A DNA stretch of 32,654 nt from an uncultured Prevotella sp. (lineage in GTDB: Bacteria > Bacteroidota > Bacteroidia > Bacteroidales > Bacteroidaceae). Each line of letters starts with the position of its first letter. The first letter of the stretch is position 1. The notes under the pieces were generated by a model that did no database searches, was not told the DNA's origin, and saw only the letters and a program-made list of their open reading frames with translations. Below, one piece after another: positions 23,600 through 31,409 of the stretch. Where the stretch lies: positions 1-32,654 of the forward strand of contig CAMOGW010000021.1 in NCBI GenBank assembly GCA_946614435.1. Direction: 5' to 3'. The translations under genes and the position numbers were made by a program.

Positions 23600-25081
23600 T
23601 TAGTCCGATGACCGTGTGGCCTGTCGGGCCAGATAGGTGAACACATGGTCCATGTCGGGCTGGTTCAGTTGCCGTTTCAGTTCGTCGGGTGTGCCCAGTG
23701 CGCTGATTTTTCCGTCAACCATGATAGAGATGCGGTCGCAATATTCTGCCTCGTCCATGTAGTGTGTGGTGACGAAGACGGTGATGCCCTGTTCGGCGGC
23801 ATGGTAGATGAGCTCCCAGAACTGTCGTCGCGTGGCAGGGTCAACGCCGCCTGTCGGCTCGTCGAGGAACACGATTTCAGGCTGGTGGAAGATAGACACC
23901 GAGAAAGCCAGTTTCTGTTTCCATCCGAGTGGCAGGCTCCTCACCAAATCGTTGGCATGGCTCTCAAAGTTCAGTTCCTTCAGCAGCTCGGTTGTCTTGC
24001 GGCTTATCTCCTCGTCTTTCATGCCGTAGATACCTCCGAAGAGCCTGATGTTCTCAGCCACGGTCAGGTCATCGTAGAGTGAGAATCGCTGACTCATATA
24101 GCCGATGTGCTTTTTGATCTGTTCGTGTTCGGTGCGTATGTCGAATCCGGCCACGGTGCCTGTTCCACTGGTGGGCTGGTTCAGTCCGGTGAGCATGTGC
24201 ATGGCCGTTGTCTTGCCGGCACCGTTGGCCCCCAGAAAGCCGAATATCTCACCTTTCCTTACGCTGAAGCTGATGTCATCGACCGCATGGAAACTACCGA
24301 AGGCTTTCACCAGATGGTTCACCTCAATCACGTTTTGTGCTGCCTCCTGTCTGGCTTTGTTCTCGTTGCTCCGCTTGATGCCCGGCGGGTTGAAAATATC
24401 GGCGAAGCGGTCGAGTATGACTTCGGGCGTGTCAATGCCGCGCACTTGTCCGTGGTCGAGAAAAGCCACTCGTTCGCACTGTCTCACCTCGTCGAGATAG
24501 GGGGTAGAGGCCACGATGGTGATGTTGCGCTCCTTCAGCATGGTGAGCATCTCCCAGAACTCCTTGCGGCTCACGGGGTCAACACCTGTCGTAGGCTCGT
24601 CGAGCAGCAGCACGCTCGGGCTGTGAACCAGCGCACACGACAGGGCAAGCTTCTGTTTCATGCCTCCTGAGAGAGCTCCGGCCTTTCGGTCGCGAAAGCG
24701 TTCTATCTGCGAGTAGATGGCGCGTATGCTGTCGTAGCCCTCTTCTACGGTGGTGCCGAAGAGGGTGGCAAAGAACTGCAGGTTCTCCTCTACGGTCAGG
24801 TCCTGATAGAGCGAGAACTTGCCCGGCATGTAGCCCACGCGCTTGCGAATGTCCTTCATCTGGCTCACGGTGTCGAAGCCATCGACCGCAGCCCTTCCCT
24901 GTTCAGGCAGGAGCAGGGTGCAGAGAATGCGGAACATCGTGGTCTTGCCGGCACCGTCGGGGCCTATCAGTCCGAACACCTCGCCCTTGCCCACTGAGAA
25001 CGACACGTCGTCGAGCGCTTTCACCTTGCCGTAGCTCTTGCCGACGTTCCTGACTTCTATGGCTATGTCTTTTGTGTTCAT
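23600..25081 (-). CDS. fused two-domain ABC transporter ATPase
   Basis: This 493-residue cytoplasmic ATPase resembles YbhF/YhiH and powers the two permeases. Domain 1 (about 1-225) has Walker A GPDGAGKTT, signature ALSGGMKQ and Walker B LLLDEPTTG, but its H-loop reads ASTPYLDE, lacking the usual His. Domain 2 (about 250-485) has Walker A GANGAGKTT, Walker B VFLDEPTGG and a normal H-loop (TTHYMDEAE), but its signature is SLPLGWKQ rather than LSGGQ. Hence one composite ATP site is canonical and the other is degenerate. A charged linker (about 225-250) joins the halves. The adaptor gene precedes it by 18 bases. Confidence 0.93.
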   Translation of the reverse strand: MNTKDIAIEVRNVGKSYGKVKALDDVSFSVGKGEVFGLIGPDGAGKTTMFRILCTLLLPEQGRAAVDGFDTVSQMKDIRKRVGYMPGKFSLYQDLTVEENLQFFATLFGTTVEEGYDSIRAIYSQIERFRDRKAGALSGGMKQKLALSCALVHSPSVLLLDEPTTGVDPVSRKEFWEMLTMLKERNITIVASTPYLDEVRQCERVAFLDHGQVRGIDTPEVILDRFADIFNPPGIKRSNENKARQEAAQNVIEVNHLVKAFGSFHAVDDISFSVRKGEIFGFLGANGAGKTTAMHMLTGLNQPTSGTGTVAGFDIRTEHEQIKKHIGYMSQRFSLYDDLTVAENIRLFGGIYGMKDEEISRKTTELLKELNFESHANDLVRSLPLGWKQKLAFSVSIFHQPEIVFLDEPTGGVDPATRRQFWELIYHAAEQGITVFVTTHYMDEAEYCDRISIMVDGKISALGTPDELKRQLNQPDMDHVFTYLARQATRSSD

Positions 25082-25099
25082 CTTTATGGGGAATGCTTA

Positions 25100-25999
25100 T
25101 TAGAACTTCACCTCTCCGTACATGCCAGTCTTCACGTAGCCGTCGTTCTTGATGGCCACTTTCATGGCATAGACCAGGTCGGCACGCTCGTCATCGGTGA
25201 GAATGGTCTTAGGGGTGAACTCTGAGCGACTGCTTATCCAGCTCACGGTGCCTTCATATTCCCTGCGCTGGCTGTTGCCGAAGTCGGCCATCACCTTCAC
25301 CTTCTGCCCCAGTTTCACGTTTTGCAGCTGTGCCGAGGTGACGTATGCGCGCAAGTACATCTGCCGCATGTCGGCCACCTTGAAGAGCGGCTTGCCGGTG
25401 GTGACGAACTCGCCCTGTTCGGCATATTTCTCCAGTATCGTTCCGGCTACGGGCGATGCGATGTGGCACTTGCCGAGCTGGTCGCGCAGTTGGCTCACCT
25501 GTGCGTCGGTGGCATTCATCTGCTTGCTCAGTGTGTTGGCGTTGTTGCTCAGCGACGACTGCAGTGCATCGAGCTGTCGCTGCAGCACCTGCACCTGATT
25601 GGCGGCATCGTCGAGCATCTTGCTGGGGGCAGCACCGTCGGCTACGAGTTCTCTGTATCGCTGTTCGTCCTGACGAGCCTTGGCCAGTTGCTGTCGTGTG
25701 GCAGCCATCTGCTTCTCTAAGTCAGGCTTCTGGCTCTGGTAAGCCTCCTTCGTGGCTTCTAACTGGCGAATCTTCAGCCATAGCTGAGTAGTGTCAATGA
25801 GGCCCACTTCCTTGCCTGGAGCCACTTCGTCGCCCTCGTCCACGGCAAAGCGCATCAGCGTGCCGCTCTGTTCGGCTGACACCGTCGTCTCGGTGGCTTC
25901 AAACGTGCCGGTGGCATCAAACTCTTTTTCATTGTTTCCGCAGGCCGTGAGCGTAAGCAGCACGGTCATGGCTGTCAGTATGTTTCCTGTTGCTTTCAT
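25100..25999 (-). CDS. HlyD-family periplasmic adaptor lipoprotein
   Basis: This is a 299-residue membrane-fusion protein similar to YbhG/YhiI. A lipoprotein signal ends LTLTACGNN, with Cys20 as the anchor. The first half of the lipoyl-like domain is ETTVSAEQSGTLMRFAVDEGDEV. A long alpha-helical hairpin (about 75-175) is rich in Gln, Lys and Ala. The second lipoyl half is CHIASPVAGTILEKYAEQGE, and beta-barrel strands follow to the C terminus (KTGMYGEVKF). It should connect the inner-membrane ABC complex to the TolC-type channel. It lies between the channel gene (67 bases upstream) and the ATPase gene. Confidence 0.93.
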   Translation of the reverse strand: MKATGNILTAMTVLLTLTACGNNEKEFDATGTFEATETTVSAEQSGTLMRFAVDEGDEVAPGKEVGLIDTTQLWLKIRQLEATKEAYQSQKPDLEKQMAATRQQLAKARQDEQRYRELVADGAAPSKMLDDAANQVQVLQRQLDALQSSLSNNANTLSKQMNATDAQVSQLRDQLGKCHIASPVAGTILEKYAEQGEFVTTGKPLFKVADMRQMYLRAYVTSAQLQNVKLGQKVKVMADFGNSQRREYEGTVSWISSRSEFTPKTILTDDERADLVYAMKVAIKNDGYVKTGMYGEVKF

Positions 26000-26066
26000 G
26001 ATGGTATGGTTCTTTTTTATTATTGTTCGTGATGATGGTTACTTTTTTGAAGAAAAAAAACGGTGA

Positions 26067-27353
26067 TTAGTTGTTGGTAGTGTACTTCAAGTCGTACATC
26101 TCCTTCAGCATCTCAATCTTGTGGACGGATTGCTGCACCCGTGCGGCATTCTCCTGATTGATTTCCTTCACCAGGTCGTTCACGTCGATGATGCCGTGTT
26201 GCAACTTCGACTCAGCCGCCTTGCGCACCGAGGCTCTCAGCGTGATGATCTCGCTGTCGTCGTCCATCAGTTTTTTATAACGGCTGATGTTCTCGCTTTG
26301 CTGAATCTGCTCCAGATGGTTGTTGAAGAGGAACACGTCGCGGTTCGACTCGGCCATCTCGCGTTGCACGCGCAGTTTGGCCTTTTCGTTCTTGTGGGTG
26401 TAGAAGGCACCTATGTTCCACGTCAGCCTTGCGCCCACCATGCCGTTCAGTGTCCATCGGCGGTTCATCATGTCTTCGAACAGATTGTAGCCGGGATAGC
26501 CGTAGAAGCCCTGTGCAAACACGCCCAGCTTGGGCAGCAGTGCCGCATTGACGGCTTTCTCCTGAGCATGGGTGAGCCGAAGCTGCGCATCAATGGCTTT
26601 CAGTTCGGGGCGCAGAACGCTCGACTGCTGCTGCATGGCGGTGGCAGCCTGTGCGGCAGGCATCACGGGCTTCGTCACTTCCAGTCCGCAAAAGGCCGAC
26701 AGCATGCGCACGAGTGTGCTGCGCTGTGCCTCAAGACTGGCGTGTTGCTGAATGGCGTTCAGCCGTTCAGCTTTCACGTTGTTGTAGTCGCTCTCAGCCG
26801 CCGTTCCGCTCTTCGTCATCGAGGCCAGTTTCTTCTCGTTCTGTGCCAACAGCTGTTGCAGGTCGTTGTTCAGAAGAATCTGATTGTCAATCAGGAGTAG
26901 GGCGAAGTACATCTCGTTCACGCGCTTGCGAACATTATACAGTGTCACTTCCGTCTGAGCAGCCTGCACATTGGCCTGCTCTCGGGCAATGGCTTTCTGA
27001 CTGCTGATGGCACCGCCGTCGAACACCGTTTGTTGCACGTCAATGCCTACTCGGTACTGGTCTTTGCGCAGTCCCTTCATGTCGATGCCCATCTGCTGAT
27101 AGAGGGTCTGCAACTGGTCGGGAAAGGCGGTCACGTCGCTTTGCAGCGTGGCCTGTGCCGAGGCCGTAATCTGTGGCAGCCATCCCTTCTGAATGTTGCT
27201 CACGGTGAGGGCGGCACTCTTCTCTATGAGGCCGTACTGCCGTATGAGCGGATAGTTGCGCTCAGCCGCCTGCTGACACTCCTCCAGTGTCTGGGCTTGA
27301 GTGAGCCCCAGTGAGCAGATGGCCAATACTGCTACGTTAAGAATTCTTTTCAT
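26067..27353 (-). CDS. TolC-family outer-membrane efflux protein
   Basis: This 428-residue outer-membrane channel subunit starts with a signal peptide ending in LTQAQ, then QTLEECQQAAERNYPLIRQYGLI, the typical first helix of the family. The two-fold repeated architecture shows as paired long helical segments with strands such as VGIDVQQTVFDGG and GARLTWNIGAFYT. Length is usual. It is the first gene of the operon. The trimer would form the exit duct for the ABC exporter encoded downstream. Confidence 0.93.
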   Translation of the reverse strand: MKRILNVAVLAICSLGLTQAQTLEECQQAAERNYPLIRQYGLIEKSAALTVSNIQKGWLPQITASAQATLQSDVTAFPDQLQTLYQQMGIDMKGLRKDQYRVGIDVQQTVFDGGAISSQKAIAREQANVQAAQTEVTLYNVRKRVNEMYFALLLIDNQILLNNDLQQLLAQNEKKLASMTKSGTAAESDYNNVKAERLNAIQQHASLEAQRSTLVRMLSAFCGLEVTKPVMPAAQAATAMQQQSSVLRPELKAIDAQLRLTHAQEKAVNAALLPKLGVFAQGFYGYPGYNLFEDMMNRRWTLNGMVGARLTWNIGAFYTHKNEKAKLRVQREMAESNRDVFLFNNHLEQIQQSENISRYKKLMDDDSEIITLRASVRKAAESKLQHGIIDVNDLVKEINQENAARVQQSVHKIEMLKEMYDLKYTTNN

Positions 27354-27393
27354 GATGCTGGTCTTAAAAAAATAGTATTTCTGTTTTCTGCTG

Positions 27394-27401
27394 CAAAGGT
27401 A
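27394..27401 (-). promoter_or_regulatory. -7 box of the export operon
   Basis: The minus strand reads TACCTTTG, 40 bases before ATG 27353. No TTTG lies at the normal -33 distance, so activation by the divergent AraC protein is plausible. Confidence 0.6.
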
Positions 27402-27413
27402 AGCGATTATTTC

Positions 27414-27498
27414 ATGCCGATTGTTATCTATTCAATAGATTGTATGCTCTTTTCGTACAAATATCAATAATTTTGTATTGTTATATGCCGATTTTTAT
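27414..27498. promoter_or_regulatory. palindrome and direct repeats between divergent promoters
   Basis: ATGCCGATTGTTAT (27414-27427) and ATGCCGATTTTTAT (27485-27498) are direct repeats with one mismatch. ATCTATT-C-AATAGAT (27426-27440) is a perfect 15-base palindrome. One repeat lies just upstream of the operon's -7 box, and the other directly abuts the regulator's box. Direct-repeat sites of this size and spacing are usual for AraC proteins. Confidence 0.5.
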
Positions 27499-27506
27499 TA
27501 TCTTTG
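27499..27506 (+). promoter_or_regulatory. -7 box of the divergent AraC gene
   Basis: TATCTTTG matches TAnnTTTG, with TTG at 27478-27480 at an 18-base spacing. It excludes the in-frame TTG 27478 as a start. Confidence 0.6.
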
Positions 27507-27537
27507 CAGTATAAAACAGAACAAAAAGGATATTTCT

Positions 27538-28431
27538 ATGAGTCAACTACAAAAGTTTACACTCTCCGAATTGAAGGAGATGCTTGATGGTCGTCATGAG
27601 CAGATGGCCAGCAACTTCATTTCCGAGCATCTGCTCGTGGTGAGCAATCCGCCTATTCACCGCTTGCTGTCACGCTTGTCTAGCGAACCGTATCTGCTGC
27701 CCGAGATGCGTGTCATGGTGCTGAAGAAGGGGTATGCGTGTCCTACGGTAAACTTGTTGCCGCAACGATTCGAGGCTGGCGAGTTGGTGTTCTTGAGTCA
27801 TAACAGCATCGTTCAGATAGGCGACTATGCCGACGAAATGCAGGGTATCGGTGTCTCTATGACCGACGAGCTGCTCAGTCTGGCCTTCTCGGGTGATGTG
27901 CCGGGACTGTTCGATGGACATGTGCGCGACGTTCACTTCCAGCTCACGCCCAATCAGATGCAGCAGATTGAGCAGATACACACCTTATTATATAATATAC
28001 TGCGGTCGGGCAGCTATTCCTCTAAGTCGGTGCTCCACATGGTGAGTGCTTTCCTTTGGCAGGTTCATCATCTCTATGAGTCGTCGGCTGCGCAGCATCG
28101 TTCGGTACAGTCGCGTGAGCATAGGCTGTTCACCGATTTTGTGCAGTTAGTGAGCAAGTATGGTCCGCAACATCACAACATTGATTTCTATGCCGGCCAG
28201 CTTTGTCTCTCGCCTCGCTACATGAGCACACTGGTGAAGCGGGTGAGCGGAAAGGCAGCCAAGGAATGGATAGACGATGCTATCATCATTCGGGTGAAAG
28301 TGGAGTTGCGCCATTCCGACAAGACCGTTGCCCAGATTTCCGACGAGATGAATTTCCCCAATCCCAGTTTCTTCTGCAAATATTTCAAGCGGCTCACCGG
28401 GCTTACTCCGCAAGCCTACCGGCAGGGGTAG
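27538..28431 (+). CDS. AraC-family regulator of the divergent export operon
   Basis: This is a 297-residue transcriptional regulator. The N-terminal domain (1-165) contains a cupin-like strand pattern (PEMRVMVLKKGYACPTVNLL, FEAGELVFLSHNSIVQIG) that could bind a small ligand. The C-terminal AraC domain (about 205-297) has two helix-turn-helix motifs: the first around HNIDFYAGQLCLSPRYMSTL, the second around TVAQISDEMNFPNPSFFCKY, followed by FKRLTGLTPQAYR. It is transcribed away from the five-gene exporter, with repeated operator-like sites between. Control of that operon is inferred from position; the inducer is unknown. Confidence 0.9.
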   Translation: MSQLQKFTLSELKEMLDGRHEQMASNFISEHLLVVSNPPIHRLLSRLSSEPYLLPEMRVMVLKKGYACPTVNLLPQRFEAGELVFLSHNSIVQIGDYADEMQGIGVSMTDELLSLAFSGDVPGLFDGHVRDVHFQLTPNQMQQIEQIHTLLYNILRSGSYSSKSVLHMVSAFLWQVHHLYESSAAQHRSVQSREHRLFTDFVQLVSKYGPQHHNIDFYAGQLCLSPRYMSTLVKRVSGKAAKEWIDDAIIIRVKVELRHSDKTVAQISDEMNFPNPSFFCKYFKRLTGLTPQAYRQG

Positions 28432-28448
28432 TTCCTCTCTAATAGTGC

Positions 28449-28546
28449 ATAAAAATTTGGGGGCTGCAATGGCAGCCCCCAACCAACACAAAAACTAAAC
28501 TAGACTTAACTAAAGCTTTTCGGGATTTATCACAAACCCCTTACAG
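28449..28546 (-). ncRNA. candidate small RNA between aroC and the AraC gene
   Basis: A minus-strand transcript of about 98 bases is predicted from a consensus promoter (28553-28584) to a strong terminator whose stem is 28457-28467 paired with 28472-28482. No ORF longer than a few codons is inside. The body has an unstructured U/A-rich stretch (AGTTAAGTCTAGTTTAGTT) that could act as a seed region. It does not match a family I know. Alternatives are a short leader of a lost gene or an antisense RNA to the AraC 3' end. Confidence 0.5.
28450..28482 (-). terminator. intrinsic terminator on the minus strand
   Basis: TTGGGGGCTGC and GCAGCCCCCAA form an 11-bp perfect stem with a 4-base loop. The minus strand continues AAATTTTTATGC, with a T-run; the plus strand continues without Ts. 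It therefore mainly ends the minus transcript, although it may also stop the AraC message. Confidence 0.75.
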
Positions 28547-28552
28547 CGATTG

Positions 28553-28584
28553 CAAAGTTAAGCATAAATTTGCAGATGCACAAA
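28553..28584 (-). promoter_or_regulatory. consensus promoter of the small RNA candidate
   Basis: On the minus strand TTTG (28584-28581) and TAACTTTG (28560-28553) are 20 bases apart, matching both elements. The predicted start is near 28546. Confidence 0.65.
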
Positions 28585-28619
28585 TTTTTTATATACTTTT
28601 TTCGATATTAATTCATTTT

Positions 28620-29723
28620 TTACACCTTTACGGTCCTGTTTACCAAAAAAGAGTCGAGAATAACCATAGCAGCCATCGCTTCTACAACAGGTACTGCACG
28701 CGGCAGAACGCAAGGGTCGTGGCGGCCCTGTGCGGTGTAGGTGAGCGCATGGCCTTCGGCATCGACCGTCTCCTGCGGACGCAGTAGTGTGGCTACCGGT
28801 TTGAAGGCTACGCGGAAGTAAATGTCCTGTCCGTTGGAAACGCCGCCCTGAATGCCTCCACTGTGATTAGACCGTGTGGCAAGTGGGGTAGGTGAGTCGT
28901 TTTCAGCTGCCGACTGCTCAGGAGCCACAAAGATGTCGTTCTGCTCCGATCCGCGACTGGCGACACCCAGAAATCCTTCGCCATACTCAAACCCTTTCAC
29001 AGCATTGATGCTGAGCATGGCTGCTCCCAACCGCGCATGCAGCTTGTCGAACTCCGGCTCGCCCAGTCCTACCGGGCAGCCTTTCACCACGCAGGTAATG
29101 ACACCGCCTATCGTGTCGCCCTCAGCTTTCACTTGTGCAATGAGCTCTTCCATCTGTCGGGCCTTCTCAGCATCAGGGCAGCGCACGGCATTCTGCTCAA
29201 TGAGCGAGAGATCGTAGCGCTGATAGTCGCGGTCGAGTGCAATGGTACCCACCTGCGAGGTGTAAGCCTGAACGCTGATGCCCAGTTGGCGGAGCACAAG
29301 CTTGGCCAGGGCTCCGCCCACACAGCGGCTGATGGTGATGCGCGCTGAGGTGCGTCCGCCCCCTCGATGGTCGCGCACACCATATTTATTATAATAGGTG
29401 TAGTCGGCATGCGACGGGCGGAACAATGTGCGCAGGTTGTCGTAATCCTTGGAGTGCTGGTTCTCGTTGTGTACAACGAAGCCGATGGGGGCTCCGGTAG
29501 AGCGCCCTTCGAACACGCCGCTCAGCAGTTCTACACGGTCGGCCTCCTGGCGCGAGGTGGTGATGTGGCTCTGTCCGGGCCGGCGGCGGTCCAGCTCATG
29601 CTGAATGAAGTCCATGTCTATCTCAATGCCGGCAGGCATGCCGTCGATTACGCCGCCCACGGCGGGACCGTGGCTCTCGCCAAACGTGGTGAGCGTGAAG
29701 AGGGTTCCGAAAGTATTGCGCAT
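28620..29723 (-). CDS. aroC: chorismate synthase
   Basis: This 367-residue enzyme makes chorismate from 5-enolpyruvylshikimate-3-phosphate, the last common step of aromatic amino-acid synthesis, using reduced FMN. Signature regions are [68 protein letters not shown] and [18 protein letters not shown]. Length is in the usual 350-390 range. It follows slyD by 51 bases on the same strand and may share its message. No own TAnnTTTG box is visible in the short gap. Confidence 0.97.
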   Translation of the reverse strand: MRNTFGTLFTLTTFGESHGPAVGGVIDGMPAGIEIDMDFIQHELDRRRPGQSHITTSRQEADRVELLSGVFEGRSTGAPIGFVVHNENQHSKDYDNLRTLFRPSHADYTYYNKYGVRDHRGGGRTSARITISRCVGGALAKLVLRQLGISVQAYTSQVGTIALDRDYQRYDLSLIEQNAVRCPDAEKARQMEELIAQVKAEGDTIGGVITCVVKGCPVGLGEPEFDKLHARLGAAMLSINAVKGFEYGEGFLGVASRGSEQNDIFVAPEQSAAENDSPTPLATRSNHSGGIQGGVSNGQDIYFRVAFKPVATLLRPQETVDAEGHALTYTAQGRHDPCVLPRAVPVVEAMAAMVILDSFLVNRTVKV

Positions 29724-29774
29724 GTCGTTATTCTTTTTAGTCGTGTTAGCTTTTGGGAAAGGTAAAGGGCCGTT

Positions 29775-30392
29775 TTAGTGATGGCAGTGACCGCATCCGC
29801 CCTCGTGGTGGTGATGCTCGTGTCCGCAGCAACCGTCCTTGTGGTCGTGTCCGCAGCCGCCTTCGCAGTCGTCGCACCCACATCCGCAACCTTCACCGCT
29901 CAGATGGTTCAGCATGTGCTGAATCTCCTCGTTGGTGGCATCGCGATTCTCCAGTACCACTCCCGTGAACTGCAGTGTGCTGCCTGCCAGAGGATGGTTC
30001 GTGTCAACGGTCACCCCGTCTTCCTCCACCTTGGTCACGCGAGCCATGAAGCGCTTCTCGTCGGCATCCATGAGCGTGATTACGGCTCCTTCGTAGATGT
30101 TCTCATGGTCGAAGTGGCCATTGATGGAGAACATTTCGCGGTTCAGCTTGTGAACGCCCTCGCTGTCATATTCGCCGAATGCCTCGGTGGGCTGAAGCGT
30201 GAAATCAAACTTTTCGCCAGGGGTGAGACCCACGATCTGCTGCTCGAAAGCATCGAGCGTTACGCCGAAACCGCTGATGAACTGGAAGGGATTGCCCTGC
30301 TGGGTCTGTTCCTCCAAGTGCTTTGAGCCGTCGGCATCGATAGAGTGGAGCTGGTAGCTCACTGAAATGTACTTGTTCTGCTGATTGTCCAT
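29775..30392 (-). CDS. slyD: FKBP-type peptidyl-prolyl isomerase, SlyD-like
   Basis: This is a 205-residue cytoplasmic prolyl isomerase and chaperone. The FKBP fold has an inserted flap domain: residues 1-70 include SGFGVTLDAFEQQIVGLTPG, and the insert spans about 75-125. The final 40 residues carry 10 His and 9 Cys, for example CGCGCDDCEGGCGHDH and GHEHHHHEGGCGHCHH, a metal-binding tail like that of E. coli SlyD. Such tails store or deliver nickel and related metals. aroC lies downstream, and the start at 30392 is preceded by a possible long leader containing an 8-bp repeat hairpin. Confidence 0.94.
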   Translation of the reverse strand: MDNQQNKYISVSYQLHSIDADGSKHLEEQTQQGNPFQFISGFGVTLDAFEQQIVGLTPGEKFDFTLQPTEAFGEYDSEGVHKLNREMFSINGHFDHENIYEGAVITLMDADEKRFMARVTKVEEDGVTVDTNHPLAGSTLQFTGVVLENRDATNEEIQHMLNHLSGEGCGCGCDDCEGGCGHDHKDGCCGHEHHHHEGGCGHCHH

Positions 30393-30452
30393 AATCTTCT
30401 GTTATTGAATTAAATAATTGATTTGACTTTAGCAAAGTTTCACTTGCCTATT

Positions 30453-30588
30453 GGAGTTTGGGAGTTTAGGAGTATAGGAGTTTGGACGATAGACTGATGG
30501 CACCCGCCAATGACAGTAACGACAGCAAGACTAACGTCTAAACTCCAGCGGCTGAAAGCCGCGAAAACTCCTAAACTCCTAAACTCCT
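30453..30588 (-). repeat. 8-bp tandem repeats in inverted arms with inner hairpin
   Basis: Four copies of GGAGTTTR-like units (30453-30484) face three copies of AAACTCCT (30565-30588), making two complementary arms about 80 bases apart. Between them are a compact hairpin GCGGCT-GAA-AGCCGC (30549-30563) and another AAACTCC. The element sits in the predicted leader of slyD. It resembles a small interspersed repeat and not CRISPR, because the units are too short and without spacers. Confidence 0.75.
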
Positions 30589-30626
30589 TAGACATGCGAA
30601 ACTCAAATGATTGATCTTTTTGGCGG

Positions 30627-30634
30627 CAAAGGTA
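30627..30634 (-). promoter_or_regulatory. candidate -7 box for slyD
   Basis: The minus strand reads TACCTTTG. If used, the slyD leader is about 230 bases and includes the repeat hairpin at 30453-30588. A poorer box (AAACTTTG, 30440-30433) lies closer to the gene. Confidence 0.5.
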
Positions 30635-30787
30635 CTGAAAATTTGGTGGAAGCATGAAATATTGCCTCAGTTTTAGGATTCTTTGTGCTTATTTATATAT
30701 ATAGGTATAGGAATAGCTTGAGCCAAGTCAAGTCTTTGATTTGCGTCAAAAAAGAGGGCTGTTTGCGCACACAACACATAAAAAGTC

Positions 30788-30817
30788 TTTGCGGTTCCCA
30801 AAAACGCCTTACCTTTG
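30788..30817 (+). promoter_or_regulatory. promoter of the small exported protein at 30978
   Basis: TTTG (30788-30791) and TACCTTTG (30810-30817) are separated by 18 bases, close to the consensus. Transcription should start near 30824. Confidence 0.7.
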
Positions 30818-30823
30818 CATCGT

Positions 30824-30977
30824 CAAAAGGAACAAAAGCCTGGCGACAAGGATAACAAAACACATTAATAAAAGTAGGAGCCTGAGATAAAAAACAGGTA
30901 AAAGATTAACAAAAAGGATAACAATTAACACAAACAGTAATCGAAGGCTCTGAGTAAAAAAAGAAAGGGTAAAAGAA
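30824..30977 (+). promoter_or_regulatory. long A-rich 5' leader
   Basis: About 150 bases between the predicted start of transcription and ATG 30978 are purine- and A-rich with no ORF. AGCCTG, GAGCCTGAG and GGCTCTGAG recur and could pair locally. Such leaders in Bacteroidetes can replace a Shine-Dalgarno by keeping the start accessible, or hold a regulatory structure. No known riboswitch is recognised. The remainder of the 30393-30977 gap holds the 8-bp repeat element and two promoters; 30640-30787 shows nothing else. Confidence 0.4.
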
Positions 30978-31340
30978 ATGAAAAAGATGATTCTGATGGT
31001 AGTAGCCATGCTCAGCATGACAATGACGTCATACGCTGAGAACGAGAATGCAGAGAACACACTGAGCGTAGAGAGCTACGACATGTCTGTGAACTTCCGT
31101 AAGTTGGCCGTTGCGCTCGACATGACGGGTGATCAGATGGAAAGTGTGGAGGAGATTCACCGCATGTTCTGCAATGAGATGATTCAGGCTGCCTATGCCA
31201 GCAAGGACGAGCGCCAGAAGCTCGTTGACCTGGCTGTGAAGAAGGATCTTCGATACATGCGCTACGTGCTTGACCAGAAGCAGTACAAGAAGTATCAGTT
31301 GCTGCTCAACTCAACTCTGATCAACCGTGGTCTGAAGTAA
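30978..31340 (+). CDS. small exported helical protein of unknown function
   Basis: This is a 120-residue protein with a signal peptide (MKKMILMVVAMLSMTMTSYA, cleaved before ENENAENT). The mature 100 residues are mainly helical: MSVNFRKLAVALDMTGDQME, then VEEIHRMFCNEMIQAAYASK, DERQKLVDLAVKKDLRYMRY and VLDQKQYKKYQLLLN. The arrangement is reminiscent of periplasmic helical proteins of the CpxP/Spy kind, including a D-M-T-G-D-Q turn in place of LTxxQ, but the resemblance is weak. It has its own promoter, a long leader and a terminator, suggesting strong and regulated expression. Confidence 0.75.
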   Translation: MKKMILMVVAMLSMTMTSYAENENAENTLSVESYDMSVNFRKLAVALDMTGDQMESVEEIHRMFCNEMIQAAYASKDERQKLVDLAVKKDLRYMRYVLDQKQYKKYQLLLNSTLINRGLK

Positions 31341-31373
31341 GAATGTAAACACTTTTATTCAACAATTATGGGG

Positions 31374-31405
31374 CGCCTCACTTTGATGTGAGGCGTCTTT
31401 TCTTT
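31374..31405 (+). terminator. intrinsic terminator after the helical exported protein
   Basis: CGCCTCAC (31374-31381) and GTGAGGCG (31388-31395) form an 8-bp stem with a 6-base loop, followed by TCTTTTCTTTC. Confidence 0.85.
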
Positions 31406-31409
31406 CACT

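Noticed and set aside
26121..26900. 259-codon plus-strand frame opposite the TolC-type gene
   Set aside because: Antisense shadow; no promoter box or recognisable motif.
30453..30588. Possible CRISPR array
   Set aside because: Units are 8 bases, contiguous, and arranged as inverted arms without unique spacers.
30440..30655. 71-codon minus-strand frame before slyD
   Set aside because: It consists mostly of the 8-bp repeat element and would need to be translated through the hairpins; non-coding repeat is the better explanation.
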